DNA of 5,642 bases from Pseudomonadota bacterium (GCA_023394015.1 JAEXBL010000167.1:1-5642), one strand, 5' to 3'; counted from the first letter of the stretch, positions 1 through 5,555 are shown. Notes: generated by a model not told the origin, from the letters alone. Translations and numbers: made by a program.

Positions 1-291
1 CGCCAGGCCGCCATGCCCGACGTGGCCACCTTTGGCGAGCTGGGCATGAAGGGCCTGGAGTACACGCCTTTCTACGGCATCTGGGCGCCCAAGGGCACGC
101 CCGCCCCCTTCGTCGACCGCTTCAGCCGCGCGCTGGAGAAGGTCGTGGCCCTGCCCGAGGTGCACAAGGCGCTGACCGAGCTGGGGCTGACGGTGGGCTA
201 CATGTCGCCGCGCCAGCTGGACGAGCGCGAGCGCGCCTACACCCAGGTGTGGGCGCGCATCATTGCGGAAAGTGGGTTCGAGCCGAAGTGA
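1..291 (+). CDS. Bug/TctC-family tripartite tricarboxylate transporter substrate-binding protein, C-terminal part
   Basis: Frame 1 is open from the window edge to a TGA at 289-291 and gives the last 96 residues of a protein. Bug proteins are usually about 320 residues, so roughly the final 30% is present and the signal peptide and most of the ligand pocket lie outside. The visible part matches the family's C-terminal pattern: a 'MPDVATFGELG' block (residues 5-15), then 'YGIWAPKGTPAP' (about 26-37), a 'RALEKVV' helix followed by 'LPEVHKAL', a 'LGLTVGYMSP' strand-turn, and an ending of the 'W..II..SGFEPK' type. Family knowledge: these periplasmic proteins capture carboxylates or other small organic solutes for TctAB-type permeases, though many are orphans. 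No permease gene is visible downstream and the ligand cannot be predicted. The ATG at position 13 is an internal methionine, not the start. The gene converges on the histidine phosphatase gene. Confidence 0.93.
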   Translation, partial: RQAAMPDVATFGELGMKGLEYTPFYGIWAPKGTPAPFVDRFSRALEKVVALPEVHKALTELGLTVGYMSPRQLDERERAYTQVWARIIAESGFEPK

Positions 292-400
292 ATCCCCCCT
301 GAGGCGCTGGCGCGCCATCCCCCCGGAGGGGGGCCGCCGCCAGCGGCCGGGCCAAGCCCGTTCCGCGGCGGCCGCGGGCGGCCTGCTCCGCGGCCATCGG
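292..400. repeat. GC-rich palindromic intergenic repeat in a convergent gap
   Basis: The repeat begins directly after the stop codon of the binding-protein gene and fills most of the 162-bp gap before the convergent phosphatase gene. It contains a perfect 6-bp hairpin (CCCCCC, loop GGA, GGGGGG) at 319-333, followed by alternating GCC/GGC blocks up to about 400 that can form further stems. I recognise the 'CCCCCTGAGGCGCTG..CGCGCC..CCCCCGGAGGGGG' arrangement, from memory, as an interspersed repeat found between genes in Comamonadaceae genomes. The right boundary is approximate. It may help separate the two converging transcripts, but there is no T-tract, so it is not a classical intrinsic terminator. 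The rest of the gap up to 453 holds nothing else I can identify. Confidence 0.7.
319..333. terminator. Possible bidirectional stem-loop between convergent genes
   Basis: A perfect C6/G6 stem with a 3-nt loop lies 28 bp after the stop of the plus-strand gene and 121 bp beyond the stop of the minus-strand gene. Position and symmetry fit a transcript-end structure that works on both strands. Neither strand shows the U-run expected of a Rho-independent terminator, so a role in termination or 3'-end stability is inference only. Confidence 0.3.
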
Positions 401-453
401 TTGCTTGGTGTGCCGGCACGATGCGCCCGGCCCTCTGCTACCGCCGCTCGCCC

Positions 454-1212
454 TCACGCGTAGGTGACCCAATCGCGGTAGGCCGGCCCGTCCAGGTGCG
501 GCAGCGTGTTGTAGGTCAGCAATTGGTGGCGCTTGGGGTTGAACTGGAACTCGGTCACCGCGGTGTTGCGGATGCGCAGGTTCAGCTCGATGCTGGTGGC
601 CGCCGGCGCCTGCAGGATGTGGGCCACGGCGGTGGCGATCGGCCCGCCGCTGGAGACGATCAGCACGTCGCCCTGGCAGTGCTGGCGCACGTGATCCAGC
701 GCGCCGACCACGCCGGCGCGAAAGTCCGCGTAGCTGAGCATGCCCGCCGGCTGCACGCGGCCGTCCATCCACGCCGCCAGGCCCTGGCGCAGCAGGCGAA
801 AGTGCTGGCGGTACAACTCGGGCGTGTCGGGCCTGGGCAGCGGGTCGGGATGGATGGCGTGGATGACGGCGTGGCTGTCGTATTCGTTCAAGCCCGGCCA
901 CAGGATGTGGCCCCCCACGCTCCGCACTGGCATGTCTGCGCTGCCCCCCGAGGGAGCGCTCGCCGCTTCGGGCGGCCCGGCGCGGCTCGGCCCGACTTCG
1001 AAGCCGCCGCCCTCGGCGATGCCCTGCCAGGTGCCCACCTGCCGCCGCAGGGTGCCGGTGAGGACGGTGTCGAAGCGCAGGGCGTCGCCGTGGCGCTCGC
1101 GCAGGTACTGGCCGAGGCACAGGCTCTGGCGCCGGCCGAGATCGCTCAACTGGTCGTAGTCGTCGGCGCCAAAGCTGGCCTGGCCGTGGCGCACGAGGTA
1201 AAGGGTAGCCAT
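454..1212 (-). CDS. Histidine phosphatase family protein (phosphoglycerate mutase-like) with an internal repeat-derived insert
   Basis: This 252-residue protein opens with the branch-1 phosphohistidine signature 'LYLVRHGQASFG' (R8, H9), which fixes the start at the ATG at 1212; an upstream ATG at 1305 in the same frame would add 31 residues with no family resemblance. Later signals are 'QLSDLGRRQS' (21-30), the phosphate-pocket Arg in 'TGTLRRQ' (52-58), 'WPGLNEYDS' (105-113) with E110 as likely general acid, and 'VSSGGPIA' (186-193). In most of the superfamily the last motif is 'SHGG'; here Ser replaces the second catalytic His. Residues about 70-103 (about 904-1005) are low-complexity (G, P, A, S) and coincide with a recognisable DNA repeat, so they look like an in-frame insertion. 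The family dephosphorylates small phosphometabolites or proteins in the cytoplasm; the substrate is unknown. There is no strong Shine-Dalgarno, only 'GGCGGC' next to the start. The 331-bp gap suggests its own transcription unit, though read-through from the cluster upstream is possible. Confidence 0.88.
   Translation of the reverse strand: MATLYLVRHGQASFGADDYDQLSDLGRRQSLCLGQYLRERHGDALRFDTVLTGTLRRQVGTWQGIAEGGGFEVGPSRAGPPEAASAPSGGSADMPVRSVGGHILWPGLNEYDSHAVIHAIHPDPLPRPDTPELYRQHFRLLRQGLAAWMDGRVQPAGMLSYADFRAGVVGALDHVRQHCQGDVLIVSSGGPIATAVAHILQAPAATSIELNLRIRNTAVTEFQFNPKRHQLLTYNTLPHLDGPAYRDWVTYA
910..994. repeat. GC-rich interspersed repeat lying inside the phosphatase coding sequence
   Basis: The plus strand shows the ordered blocks 'CCCCCCACGCTCC', 'GCGCTGCCCCCCGAGGG', 'GCGCTCGCCGCTTCGGGCGG' and 'CCCGGCGCGGCTCGGCCC'. 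From memory, this block order is a common intergenic repeat in Acidovorax-like genomes, where it is usually non-coding. Here it is read on the minus strand without a stop and contributes a Gly/Pro/Ala/Ser-rich stretch at about residues 73-101 of the phosphatase. It shares the C-run/GAGGG core with the repeat at 292-400 but is otherwise a different unit. The edges are estimated because no uninterrupted copy is available in the window for comparison. Confidence 0.65.
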
Positions 1213-1396
1213 GCCGCCGATGCTACGGGCCGTTCCCCGCCGCGCCGCGCGCCTTGGCGACAGATGTATGGCCGACCCCCGGCTCAACATCGAAACCAGC
1301 GTCAACGCGCTGCAGGAGGGCGCGCAAAGCTATCGAATCAGGAGTCGTTGTCACGCGGCTCTGTGGGGAGCGCTGTCTTCATGGAAGCAAAAACCA
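1213..1396. other. Non-coding stretch upstream of the phosphatase gene
   Basis: This is the part of the 331-bp gap next to the phosphatase start. I see no protein-coding signal in any frame that resembles a known family, no tRNA-like fold and no clear sigma-70 promoter. On the minus strand a TTGACG hexamer occurs at about 1302-1297 but has no convincing -10 partner at 16-18 bp. The phosphatase promoter presumably lies here, but its position cannot be assigned. Confidence 0.4.
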
Positions 1397-1492
1397 TTCA
1401 CCGCAGAGACGCGGAGAACGCAGAGCAACGCAGAGAAAGAACCCGGATACTGGCTCTGCGAACCTCGGCGCCCTCTGCGTCTCTGCGGTGAA
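1397..1492. repeat. 96-bp inverted-repeat element built of CGCAGAG units
   Basis: The ends, 1397-1416 and 1473-1492, are 20-bp inverted copies with one mismatch, each bounded by TTCACCGCAGAG / CTCTGCGGTGAA. The left half holds CGCAGAG-type heptamers at 1402-1408, 1410-1416 (CGCGGAG), 1419-1425 and 1429-1435. The right half holds the reverse complement CTCTGCG at 1454-1460, 1473-1479 and 1481-1487. Transcribed from either strand it could fold into a long hairpin. This is a repeat type I know from memory in betaproteobacterial intergenic regions; it encodes nothing recognisable. It lies 52 bp past the end of the dehydratase gene, so it could shape the 3' end of the operon mRNA. No clear target-site duplication flanks it. 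Positions 1493-1543 hold nothing I can identify. Confidence 0.85.
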
Positions 1493-1543
1493 GGCAAGGC
1501 CTCCAAAGCCCCGGAAGTCTCTGCATCGTCGAGCGATTCGGCC

Positions 1544-2518
1544 TCAAGCGCCCCCACGCAGCACGCCCGCCAACACCGCCGCATCCACGTTGGCCCCCGT
1601 CAGCGCCAGCCCCACGCACTGGCCGCGCAGGCGCTCGCGCTGCTGCCAGGCGGCGGCCAAGGCCGCGGCGCCAGCGCCTTCGGCGACGTTGTGGGTGTCG
1701 GCGTAGATCGCACGCATGGCGGCGGCGACTTCGGCGTCGCTCACTTTCACCACCTCGTCCAGCCCTTCGCGCAGCACCGCCAGCGCCTGCGGGTCGGCAC
1801 GGCGCACGGCCATGCCGTCGGCGATGCGCGTGGTGGCCGGCGCCTCCACCACGCGCCCAGCGGCGATGGAATCGGCGTAGGTGGTGGCGTGCGCGCTCAC
1901 CACGCCGACGATGCGCGCCGGGTGGTTCAGGGCGCGCCGGGCGGCAATCGCCGCGCAGGCGCCGGAGCCGAGGCCAATGGGCACGTAGGCCACGTCAAGC
2001 TGCGGCACGGCCCTGAAAAACTCCCACCAATACGTGGCCACGCCGCGCACCAGGTCGGCATGAAAGCTGGGCACGCGCAGGGCGCCGCGCTGCGCCGCCA
2101 GGCGGGCAGCGTGGTCGGCGCTTTCGGTGAAGTCGTCGCCGTGCTCGATCAGCTCCACGCCCAATGCACGCATGGCGGCGTTCTTCTCCACCGAGTTGTC
2201 GCGCGGCACGACGATGGTGCAGTGCACCTTGTGCGCGCGTGCGGCCCAGCCGATGCTCTGGCCGTGGTTGCCGCGCGTGGCGCTGACCACTTCGCGCGGC
2301 AATTCGCCGCGCCGTGCCAGCGCGTCGAAAAAGGTCAGCCCGCCGCGGATCTTGAACGCGCCCACCGGCGTGTGGTTCTCGTGCTTGAGCCAGCAGTCGG
2401 CACCCAGCCGCTCGGACAGCAGCGCCCAGCGGTACTGCGGCGTGGGCGGGAATGCGTGGTAGACGACCTCGGCGGCGGCTTCGATGTCGGCACCGCTGGG
2501 CAAGGACAAGGCGCTCAT
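1544..2518 (-). CDS. Threonine/serine dehydratase-family PLP enzyme (fold type II)
   Basis: The 324-residue product has the fold-type-II PLP lyase layout. 'HTPVGAFKIRGG' (49-60) carries K56, the expected Schiff-base lysine. 'SATRGNHGQS' (79-88) is the PLP-proximal Asn loop, 'IGLGSGACA' (181-189) the glycine-rich phosphate-binding turn, 'NVAEGAGAAALAA' (277-289) the family's C-terminal signature, and 'TGANVD' (307-312) the cofactor-ring motif. Family knowledge: such enzymes deaminate L-threonine or L-serine, or related 3-hydroxy amino acids, to 2-oxo acids plus ammonia. There is no ACT regulatory domain and the length fits the short, catabolic-type form. The Asn loop has a 'TR' before GNHG, and the glycine loop differs from the usual GGGG, so a substrate other than threonine is possible. 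The start ATG lies 16 bp after the stop of the VOC gene, with a weak 'GAAAG' at about 2532-2528 as ribosome site. It is the last gene of the four-gene cluster. Confidence 0.9.
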   Translation of the reverse strand: MSALSLPSGADIEAAAEVVYHAFPPTPQYRWALLSERLGADCWLKHENHTPVGAFKIRGGLTFFDALARRGELPREVVSATRGNHGQSIGWAARAHKVHCTIVVPRDNSVEKNAAMRALGVELIEHGDDFTESADHAARLAAQRGALRVPSFHADLVRGVATYWWEFFRAVPQLDVAYVPIGLGSGACAAIAARRALNHPARIVGVVSAHATTYADSIAAGRVVEAPATTRIADGMAVRRADPQALAVLREGLDEVVKVSDAEVAAAMRAIYADTHNVAEGAGAAALAAAWQQRERLRGQCVGLALTGANVDAAVLAGVLRGGA

Positions 2519-2534
2519 GCAGGCGTTCTTTCGG

Positions 2535-3254
2535 TCACAGGGGCGCCGCCGACGACAGCGTGCGCAGCCCGCGCGGCGTGGCCAGCACGGCCTCGATGAC
2601 CGGCTGCGGCGCGGTGTCGATGGCGATGCCGCCCAGGCCGATGGCGGCGCAGGCTTCGCCCAGGGCCGACGCGCACGGGTGGCGCAGGGTGATCGATTGC
2701 AGCGCCACACCGCCGGGCAGCATGGCGGCGGCCGGGTGCACGGCGCCCCATTCGATCAGCGTGGGCAGGCAACCGCCGAACAGGCGCTGGCCGTCGGGCC
2801 GCACGCTGATCTGCCATTCGAGCAGGCCGCCGGGCGTGCGCCGGCTGGCGCGCAGCAGCTCGCCGCGGTCGATCTCCAGCATCGCCAGCCGCGCCGCGGC
2901 CTCGGCCAGGTCGGGCACGCGCGCCACCCAGTGGATGAGTTGCGGGCCGTGCGCGCGCACGCGGGCTTGCAGCGCGGCGTCGTCCATGTCGAACCAGCGC
3001 GTTGGGGCTGCAACGCCCGTTGGCCGGGCGCCGGCAGCCTCCGGATCGATGGCGATGATCTCCAGGTAGGCGAGCGGAAAGCCGGGCGACTCGATGCCGA
3101 GCAGCCGGTTGTGGGTGCCGAACAGCGGGTGCTCGCCGCCCGGGCCGGGCGCCACGCCCAGCACGCGCTCGCACCAGGCGGCGCCTTGCGCCAGCGTGTC
3201 GGCCATCACCACCAGGTGGTCCAGGCGCGGGCGATCGTGCAGGGTGGCGGTCAC
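2535..3254 (-). CDS. VOC-family protein with glyoxalase-like domain
   Basis: The 239-residue product begins 'RLDHLVVMADTL' (10-21), a typical opening beta-strand of a vicinal-oxygen-chelate fold with H13 as a candidate metal ligand. Next come 'HPLFGTHNRLLGI' (42-54) and 'YLEIIAIDP' (63-71) with E66 as a second candidate ligand; together these resemble the Pfam 'Glyoxalase-like domain' proteins rather than glyoxalase I itself. The second half repeats the fold loosely ('LLEWQISVRPDG', 144-155; 'PTLIEWG', 164-170). Members bind a divalent metal and act on small oxygen-bearing substrates, but this subfamily has no settled reaction known to me. The start is a GTG at 3254-3252 overlapping the stop of the PhzF-like gene by four bases (GTGA), a hallmark of translational coupling, and it places the first strand at the N-terminus as expected. 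The same frame continues open upstream to 3929, but that part is antisense-like shadow of the PhzF gene frame and looks nothing like VOC sequence. Confidence 0.85.
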   Translation of the reverse strand: MTATLHDRPRLDHLVVMADTLAQGAAWCERVLGVAPGPGGEHPLFGTHNRLLGIESPGFPLAYLEIIAIDPEAAGARPTGVAAPTRWFDMDDAALQARVRAHGPQLIHWVARVPDLAEAAARLAMLEIDRGELLRASRRTPGGLLEWQISVRPDGQRLFGGCLPTLIEWGAVHPAAAMLPGGVALQSITLRHPCASALGEACAAIGLGGIAIDTAPQPVIEAVLATPRGLRTLSSAAPL

Positions 3255-4177
3255 AGCGCCACCTCGCCGTGGATCACGCGCACGCAGTCGCCGCCGACCC
3301 AGACCTGGCCGCCCTCGCCCTGCGCCACGTGCACGCGGCCGGCGCGGCCCAGCGCCGTGCCCTGTGCGGCCACGTAGCGCGTGGGCAGCTCGCCGGCGGC
3401 GATGAGCCACTGCGCCAGGCTGGCGTTCAGGCTGCCGGTGACCGGGTCTTCCGGCACGCCGATGGGCGCGGCGAAGGCGCGCACCTCGATCCGCGGCGCC
3501 TCGGCGCGGCTGGCGGCGGCGCCGAAGGCGCGCGCCTCGCGGCTCGATCGCGCGATCAACAACGAAGCTGCCCCGGCATCGTGCAGGCCGACGACGCCCA
3601 CTTTCTGCCCCAGCTTGGCGAGCCGGGCATGGTCCGGCGCCAGCGCCAGCACGGTGTCGACGCTGTCCAGCAGCAAGCCGAGCCAGACCGGGCCGTTGTC
3701 CAGCACTTGCGCGCGCTGCACCTGCGTGGCCTGCAGCCCCAGCGCCTGCGCCACCTGCGCCAGCACGGTGGGCGACGGATCGCTGCGCGCGCTGGGCGGC
3801 GCGGCGAAGGCCAGGCGCTGGCGTCCGTCCACGATGTCGCGGCGAATGTCGATCAGGCCCTTGGCGCACTGCTGCACGACACGGTCGGCACGCTGCGGCC
3901 GCCCGCCCGCCGCCAGCCAGGCGAAGCACGAGCCCAGCGTGGGGTGGCCGGCAAACGGCAGCTCGCCGCCGGGCGTGAAGATGCGCAGCCGGTAGTCGGC
4001 CCGCGCCTCGGTGGGCGGCAGCACGAAGGTGGTTTCCGACAGGTTGGTCCAGCGCGCAAAGCGCTGCATGGCCGCGTCGTCGAGGCCGCTGCCATCCAGC
4101 ACCACGGCCACCGGGTTGCCCAGGCCGGGCTGGTCGGTGAAGACGTCGATCTGGGCGAAGGGGCGGGGCGAGGTCAT
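3251..4177 (-). CDS. PhzF-family phenazine biosynthesis-like isomerase
   Basis: The 308-residue product is full length for the PhzF family. Signature blocks are 'FAQIDVFTDQPGLGNPVAVV' (7-26), 'NLSETTFVLPP' (45-55) with E48 matching the catalytic Glu of PhzF, 'RIFTPGGELPFAGHPTLG' (65-82) with H78, and 'VPEDPVTGSLNASLA' (241-255) with D244, followed by 'QGTALGRAGRV' (272-282). All three catalytic-type positions are kept. The fold is a duplicated diaminopimelate-epimerase-like barrel. In true phenazine producers PhzF isomerises trans-2,3-dihydro-3-hydroxyanthranilate, but no other phz gene is present, so the gene name would mislead. This is one of the many PhzF-like proteins of unknown substrate. 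The ATG at 4177 starts the family's N-terminal strand; 'GAAAG' at about 4192-4188 is a weak ribosome site. The gene is 66 bp downstream of the aminotransferase gene and its stop overlaps the GTG of the VOC gene. Confidence 0.92.
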   Translation of the reverse strand: MTSPRPFAQIDVFTDQPGLGNPVAVVLDGSGLDDAAMQRFARWTNLSETTFVLPPTEARADYRLRIFTPGGELPFAGHPTLGSCFAWLAAGGRPQRADRVVQQCAKGLIDIRRDIVDGRQRLAFAAPPSARSDPSPTVLAQVAQALGLQATQVQRAQVLDNGPVWLGLLLDSVDTVLALAPDHARLAKLGQKVGVVGLHDAGAASLLIARSSREARAFGAAASRAEAPRIEVRAFAAPIGVPEDPVTGSLNASLAQWLIAAGELPTRYVAAQGTALGRAGRVHVAQGEGGQVWVGGDCVRVIHGEVAL

Positions 4178-4186
4178 GGCGTGGTC

Positions 4187-4240
4187 GCTTTCAAATCAAT
4201 GGCTTCCGCGGCTTGCCTGACGAGTGCTGGCGGCCTGTTT
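4187..4240. repeat. Short palindromic repeat between the aminotransferase and PhzF-like genes
   Basis: The 66-bp spacer is almost wholly made of a degenerate palindrome. CCGCGGCTTG (4206-4215) and CGAGTGCTGG (4221-4230) form an imperfect stem around the 5-nt loop CCTGA, preceded by 'TCAAATCAATGGCT' and followed by 'CGGCCTGTTT'. From memory this matches the layout of a very common Comamonadaceae intergenic repeat whose intact form reads like 'AGC-GCTTG..-..AGCGCTGG-GGCCTGTTTT'. This copy has drifted: the stem has two clear mismatches and several wobbles. In the mRNA it sits between two cistrons, where it could affect stability or relative expression. The ribosome site of the PhzF-like gene ('GAAAG', 4192-4188) overlaps the repeat edge. 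Confidence 0.65.
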
Positions 4241-4243
4241 CGT

Positions 4244-5488
4244 TCACAAGGCCGCACGCACCACCTGCGCCAGCGCCGCCATGCCGCGCTCGATCTGCTC
4301 GGGCGTGGCCGTGACAAAGGACAGGCGCAGCGTGCGCGCATCGGGCGCGGCGGCGTAGAAGGGCGCGCCGGGCACGAAGGCCATGCCGGCATCGACGGCC
4401 TTCGGCAGCAGGGCCTGCGCGTCCAGACCCCCCTTGCCATCGTCCGGCAGGCGCAGCCACACGAACATGCCGCCGACCGGCGCGTTCCACTGCACGTCCA
4501 GGCCCGCCATGTGCTGCTGCAGCGCGGCCATCATGGCGTCGCGCTGCGCCTTGTAGCGCGCGCGGATGGTGGGCACGTGGCGATCCAGAAAACCATCCCG
4601 GATCACCTCGACCACCACGCGCTGGTTGAAGCCGGGCGTGTGCAGGTCGGCCGCCTGCTTGGCCTGCAGCAGCTTGGGGTAGAGCGCGGGCGGCGCGACG
4701 AGGTAGCCCAGGCGCAGGCCGGGGGCGAGGATCTTGCTGAACGAGCCGAGGTAGATCACGCCCTCGGGCCAACGCGCCAGCAACGGCGCGGGTGGGGGCG
4801 CATCGAACCACAGCTCGCCGTAGGGGTTGTCCTCGACGATGGGCAGGCCGTGCGCGCGGCACACGTCCAGCACGGCCTGGCGCCGCGCCTCGGGCATGGT
4901 GCGGCCGGTGGGGTTCTGGAAGTTGGGCAGCAGGTACATGAAGCGCGGCGGCTCGCCGCCGGCGGCTTGCATCGCGTCGAGCTGCGCGCGCAGCGCCTCG
5001 GGCTGCACGCCCTCGTCGTCACTGGCCACGCTGCGGATGGCAGGCTGCATGGGCGTGAAGGCCTGCAGCGCGCCCAGGTAGGTGGGCGTTTCGACCAGCA
5101 GCGGCGCGTCCGCGTCGAGCAGCACCTTGGCCACCAGGTCCAGCCCCTGCTGGCTGCCGGTGGTGATCAGCACCTGCTCGGGCGCGACGGGCGCGCCCTG
5201 CTTGCCCAGCTCGGCGGCGACCCACTGGCGCAGCTCGGGCAGGCCCTCGCTGGCGGCGTATTGCAGCGCCGGGTGGGCGATCGGGCTGCCCTCGGCCAGC
5301 ACGGTGGCGCAGGCGGCGCGCATGGCGTCGACCGGAAAGGTCTCGGGCGACGGCAGGCCGCCGGCAAAGTTGAGGATGCCGGGGCGCTCGGTCACCTTCA
5401 GGATCTCGCGGATGGCCGAGGGATTCATCGCCGCGGCGCGCGCGGCCAGGCGCCAGGGGGTGGTGGTGTGCAGGTCGGTGGGGTTCAT
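4244..5488 (-). CDS. PLP-dependent class I/II aminotransferase (2-aminoadipate/aromatic-type subfamily)
   Basis: The 414-residue product is a complete fold-type-I aminotransferase. Blocks seen: 'ILNFAGGLPSPETFP' (38-52), 'ALQYAASEGLPELRQWV' (74-90), 'VLITTGSQQGLDL' (106-118), 'LPNFQNPTGRTM' (187-198) with N192, 'IVEDNPYGEL' (217-226) with D220 and Y223, 'YLGSFSKILAPGLRLGY' (246-262) with K252 as the PLP lysine and R259 for the phosphate, and 'RTLRLSF' (385-391) with R388 for the substrate carboxylate. The 'FAGGLP' and 'GSFSKILAPGLRLGY' wording is that of the 2-aminoadipate/kynurenine/multi-substrate aminotransferases related to LysN and to the aminotransferase half of MocR regulators, but no GntR DNA-binding domain is attached. 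The amino donor is not predictable. The ATG at 5488 is preferred, with 'GAAAGAAAAG' just upstream; an in-frame TTG at 5518 adds ten unconvincing residues. It is the first gene of the four-gene cluster. Confidence 0.93.
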   Translation of the reverse strand: MNPTDLHTTTPWRLAARAAAMNPSAIREILKVTERPGILNFAGGLPSPETFPVDAMRAACATVLAEGSPIAHPALQYAASEGLPELRQWVAAELGKQGAPVAPEQVLITTGSQQGLDLVAKVLLDADAPLLVETPTYLGALQAFTPMQPAIRSVASDDEGVQPEALRAQLDAMQAAGGEPPRFMYLLPNFQNPTGRTMPEARRQAVLDVCRAHGLPIVEDNPYGELWFDAPPPAPLLARWPEGVIYLGSFSKILAPGLRLGYLVAPPALYPKLLQAKQAADLHTPGFNQRVVVEVIRDGFLDRHVPTIRARYKAQRDAMMAALQQHMAGLDVQWNAPVGGMFVWLRLPDDGKGGLDAQALLPKAVDAGMAFVPGAPFYAAAPDARTLRLSFVTATPEQIERGMAALAQVVRAAL

Positions 5489-5502
5489 GGCTTTTCTTTC
5501 GT
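5489..5502 (-). promoter_or_regulatory. Purine-rich ribosome-binding region of the aminotransferase gene
   Basis: Immediately before the ATG at 5488 the minus strand reads 'GCACGAAAGAAAAGCC'. It has no perfect AGGAGG but is a clear purine patch in otherwise GC-rich DNA, placed correctly for initiation at this ATG and not at the upstream in-frame TTG at 5518. It supports the start choice. No sigma-70 promoter could be assigned upstream. Confidence 0.45.
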
Positions 5503-5555
5503 GCGCTGATCTGGTCAATGGTCGGGGCTTGTGGAGGCGCCTTCCAAAACAGCCG

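Noticed and set aside
1213..1305. Longer start for the phosphatase at the ATG at 1305
   Set aside because: The RHG motif of this family sits within the first ten residues or so; the extra 31 residues have no family character.
1290..1310. TTGACG as a -35 box for the phosphatase promoter
   Set aside because: No acceptable -10 hexamer lies 16-18 bp downstream on the minus strand.
421..1491. Plus-strand open frame of 356 codons opposite the phosphatase gene
   Set aside because: It shows no recognisable domain, runs through two repeats, and is antisense to a protein with intact catalytic motifs.
1384..1500. Target-site duplication around the 96-bp inverted repeat
   Set aside because: The flanks 'GGAAGCAAAAACCA' and 'GGCAAGGCC' share only a few bases, which is not above chance.
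1211..2599. Plus-strand open frame of 462 codons opposite the dehydratase gene
   Set aside because: It runs through the inverted repeat and is antisense to a well-supported PLP enzyme; its composition is typical of a GC-driven shadow frame.
3255..3929. N-terminal extension of the VOC protein frame up to 3929
   Set aside because: The extension is Arg/Ala-rich, overlaps the PhzF-like gene in another frame, and the VOC fold starts cleanly at the GTG at 3254.
3269..5509. Plus-strand open frame of 746 codons antisense to the aminotransferase and PhzF-like genes
   Set aside because: Its product is rich in Ala, Gly, Arg, Gln and His with no family motif, and it mirrors two clearly recognisable minus-strand enzymes. 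Long antisense frames are expected in DNA of this GC content.
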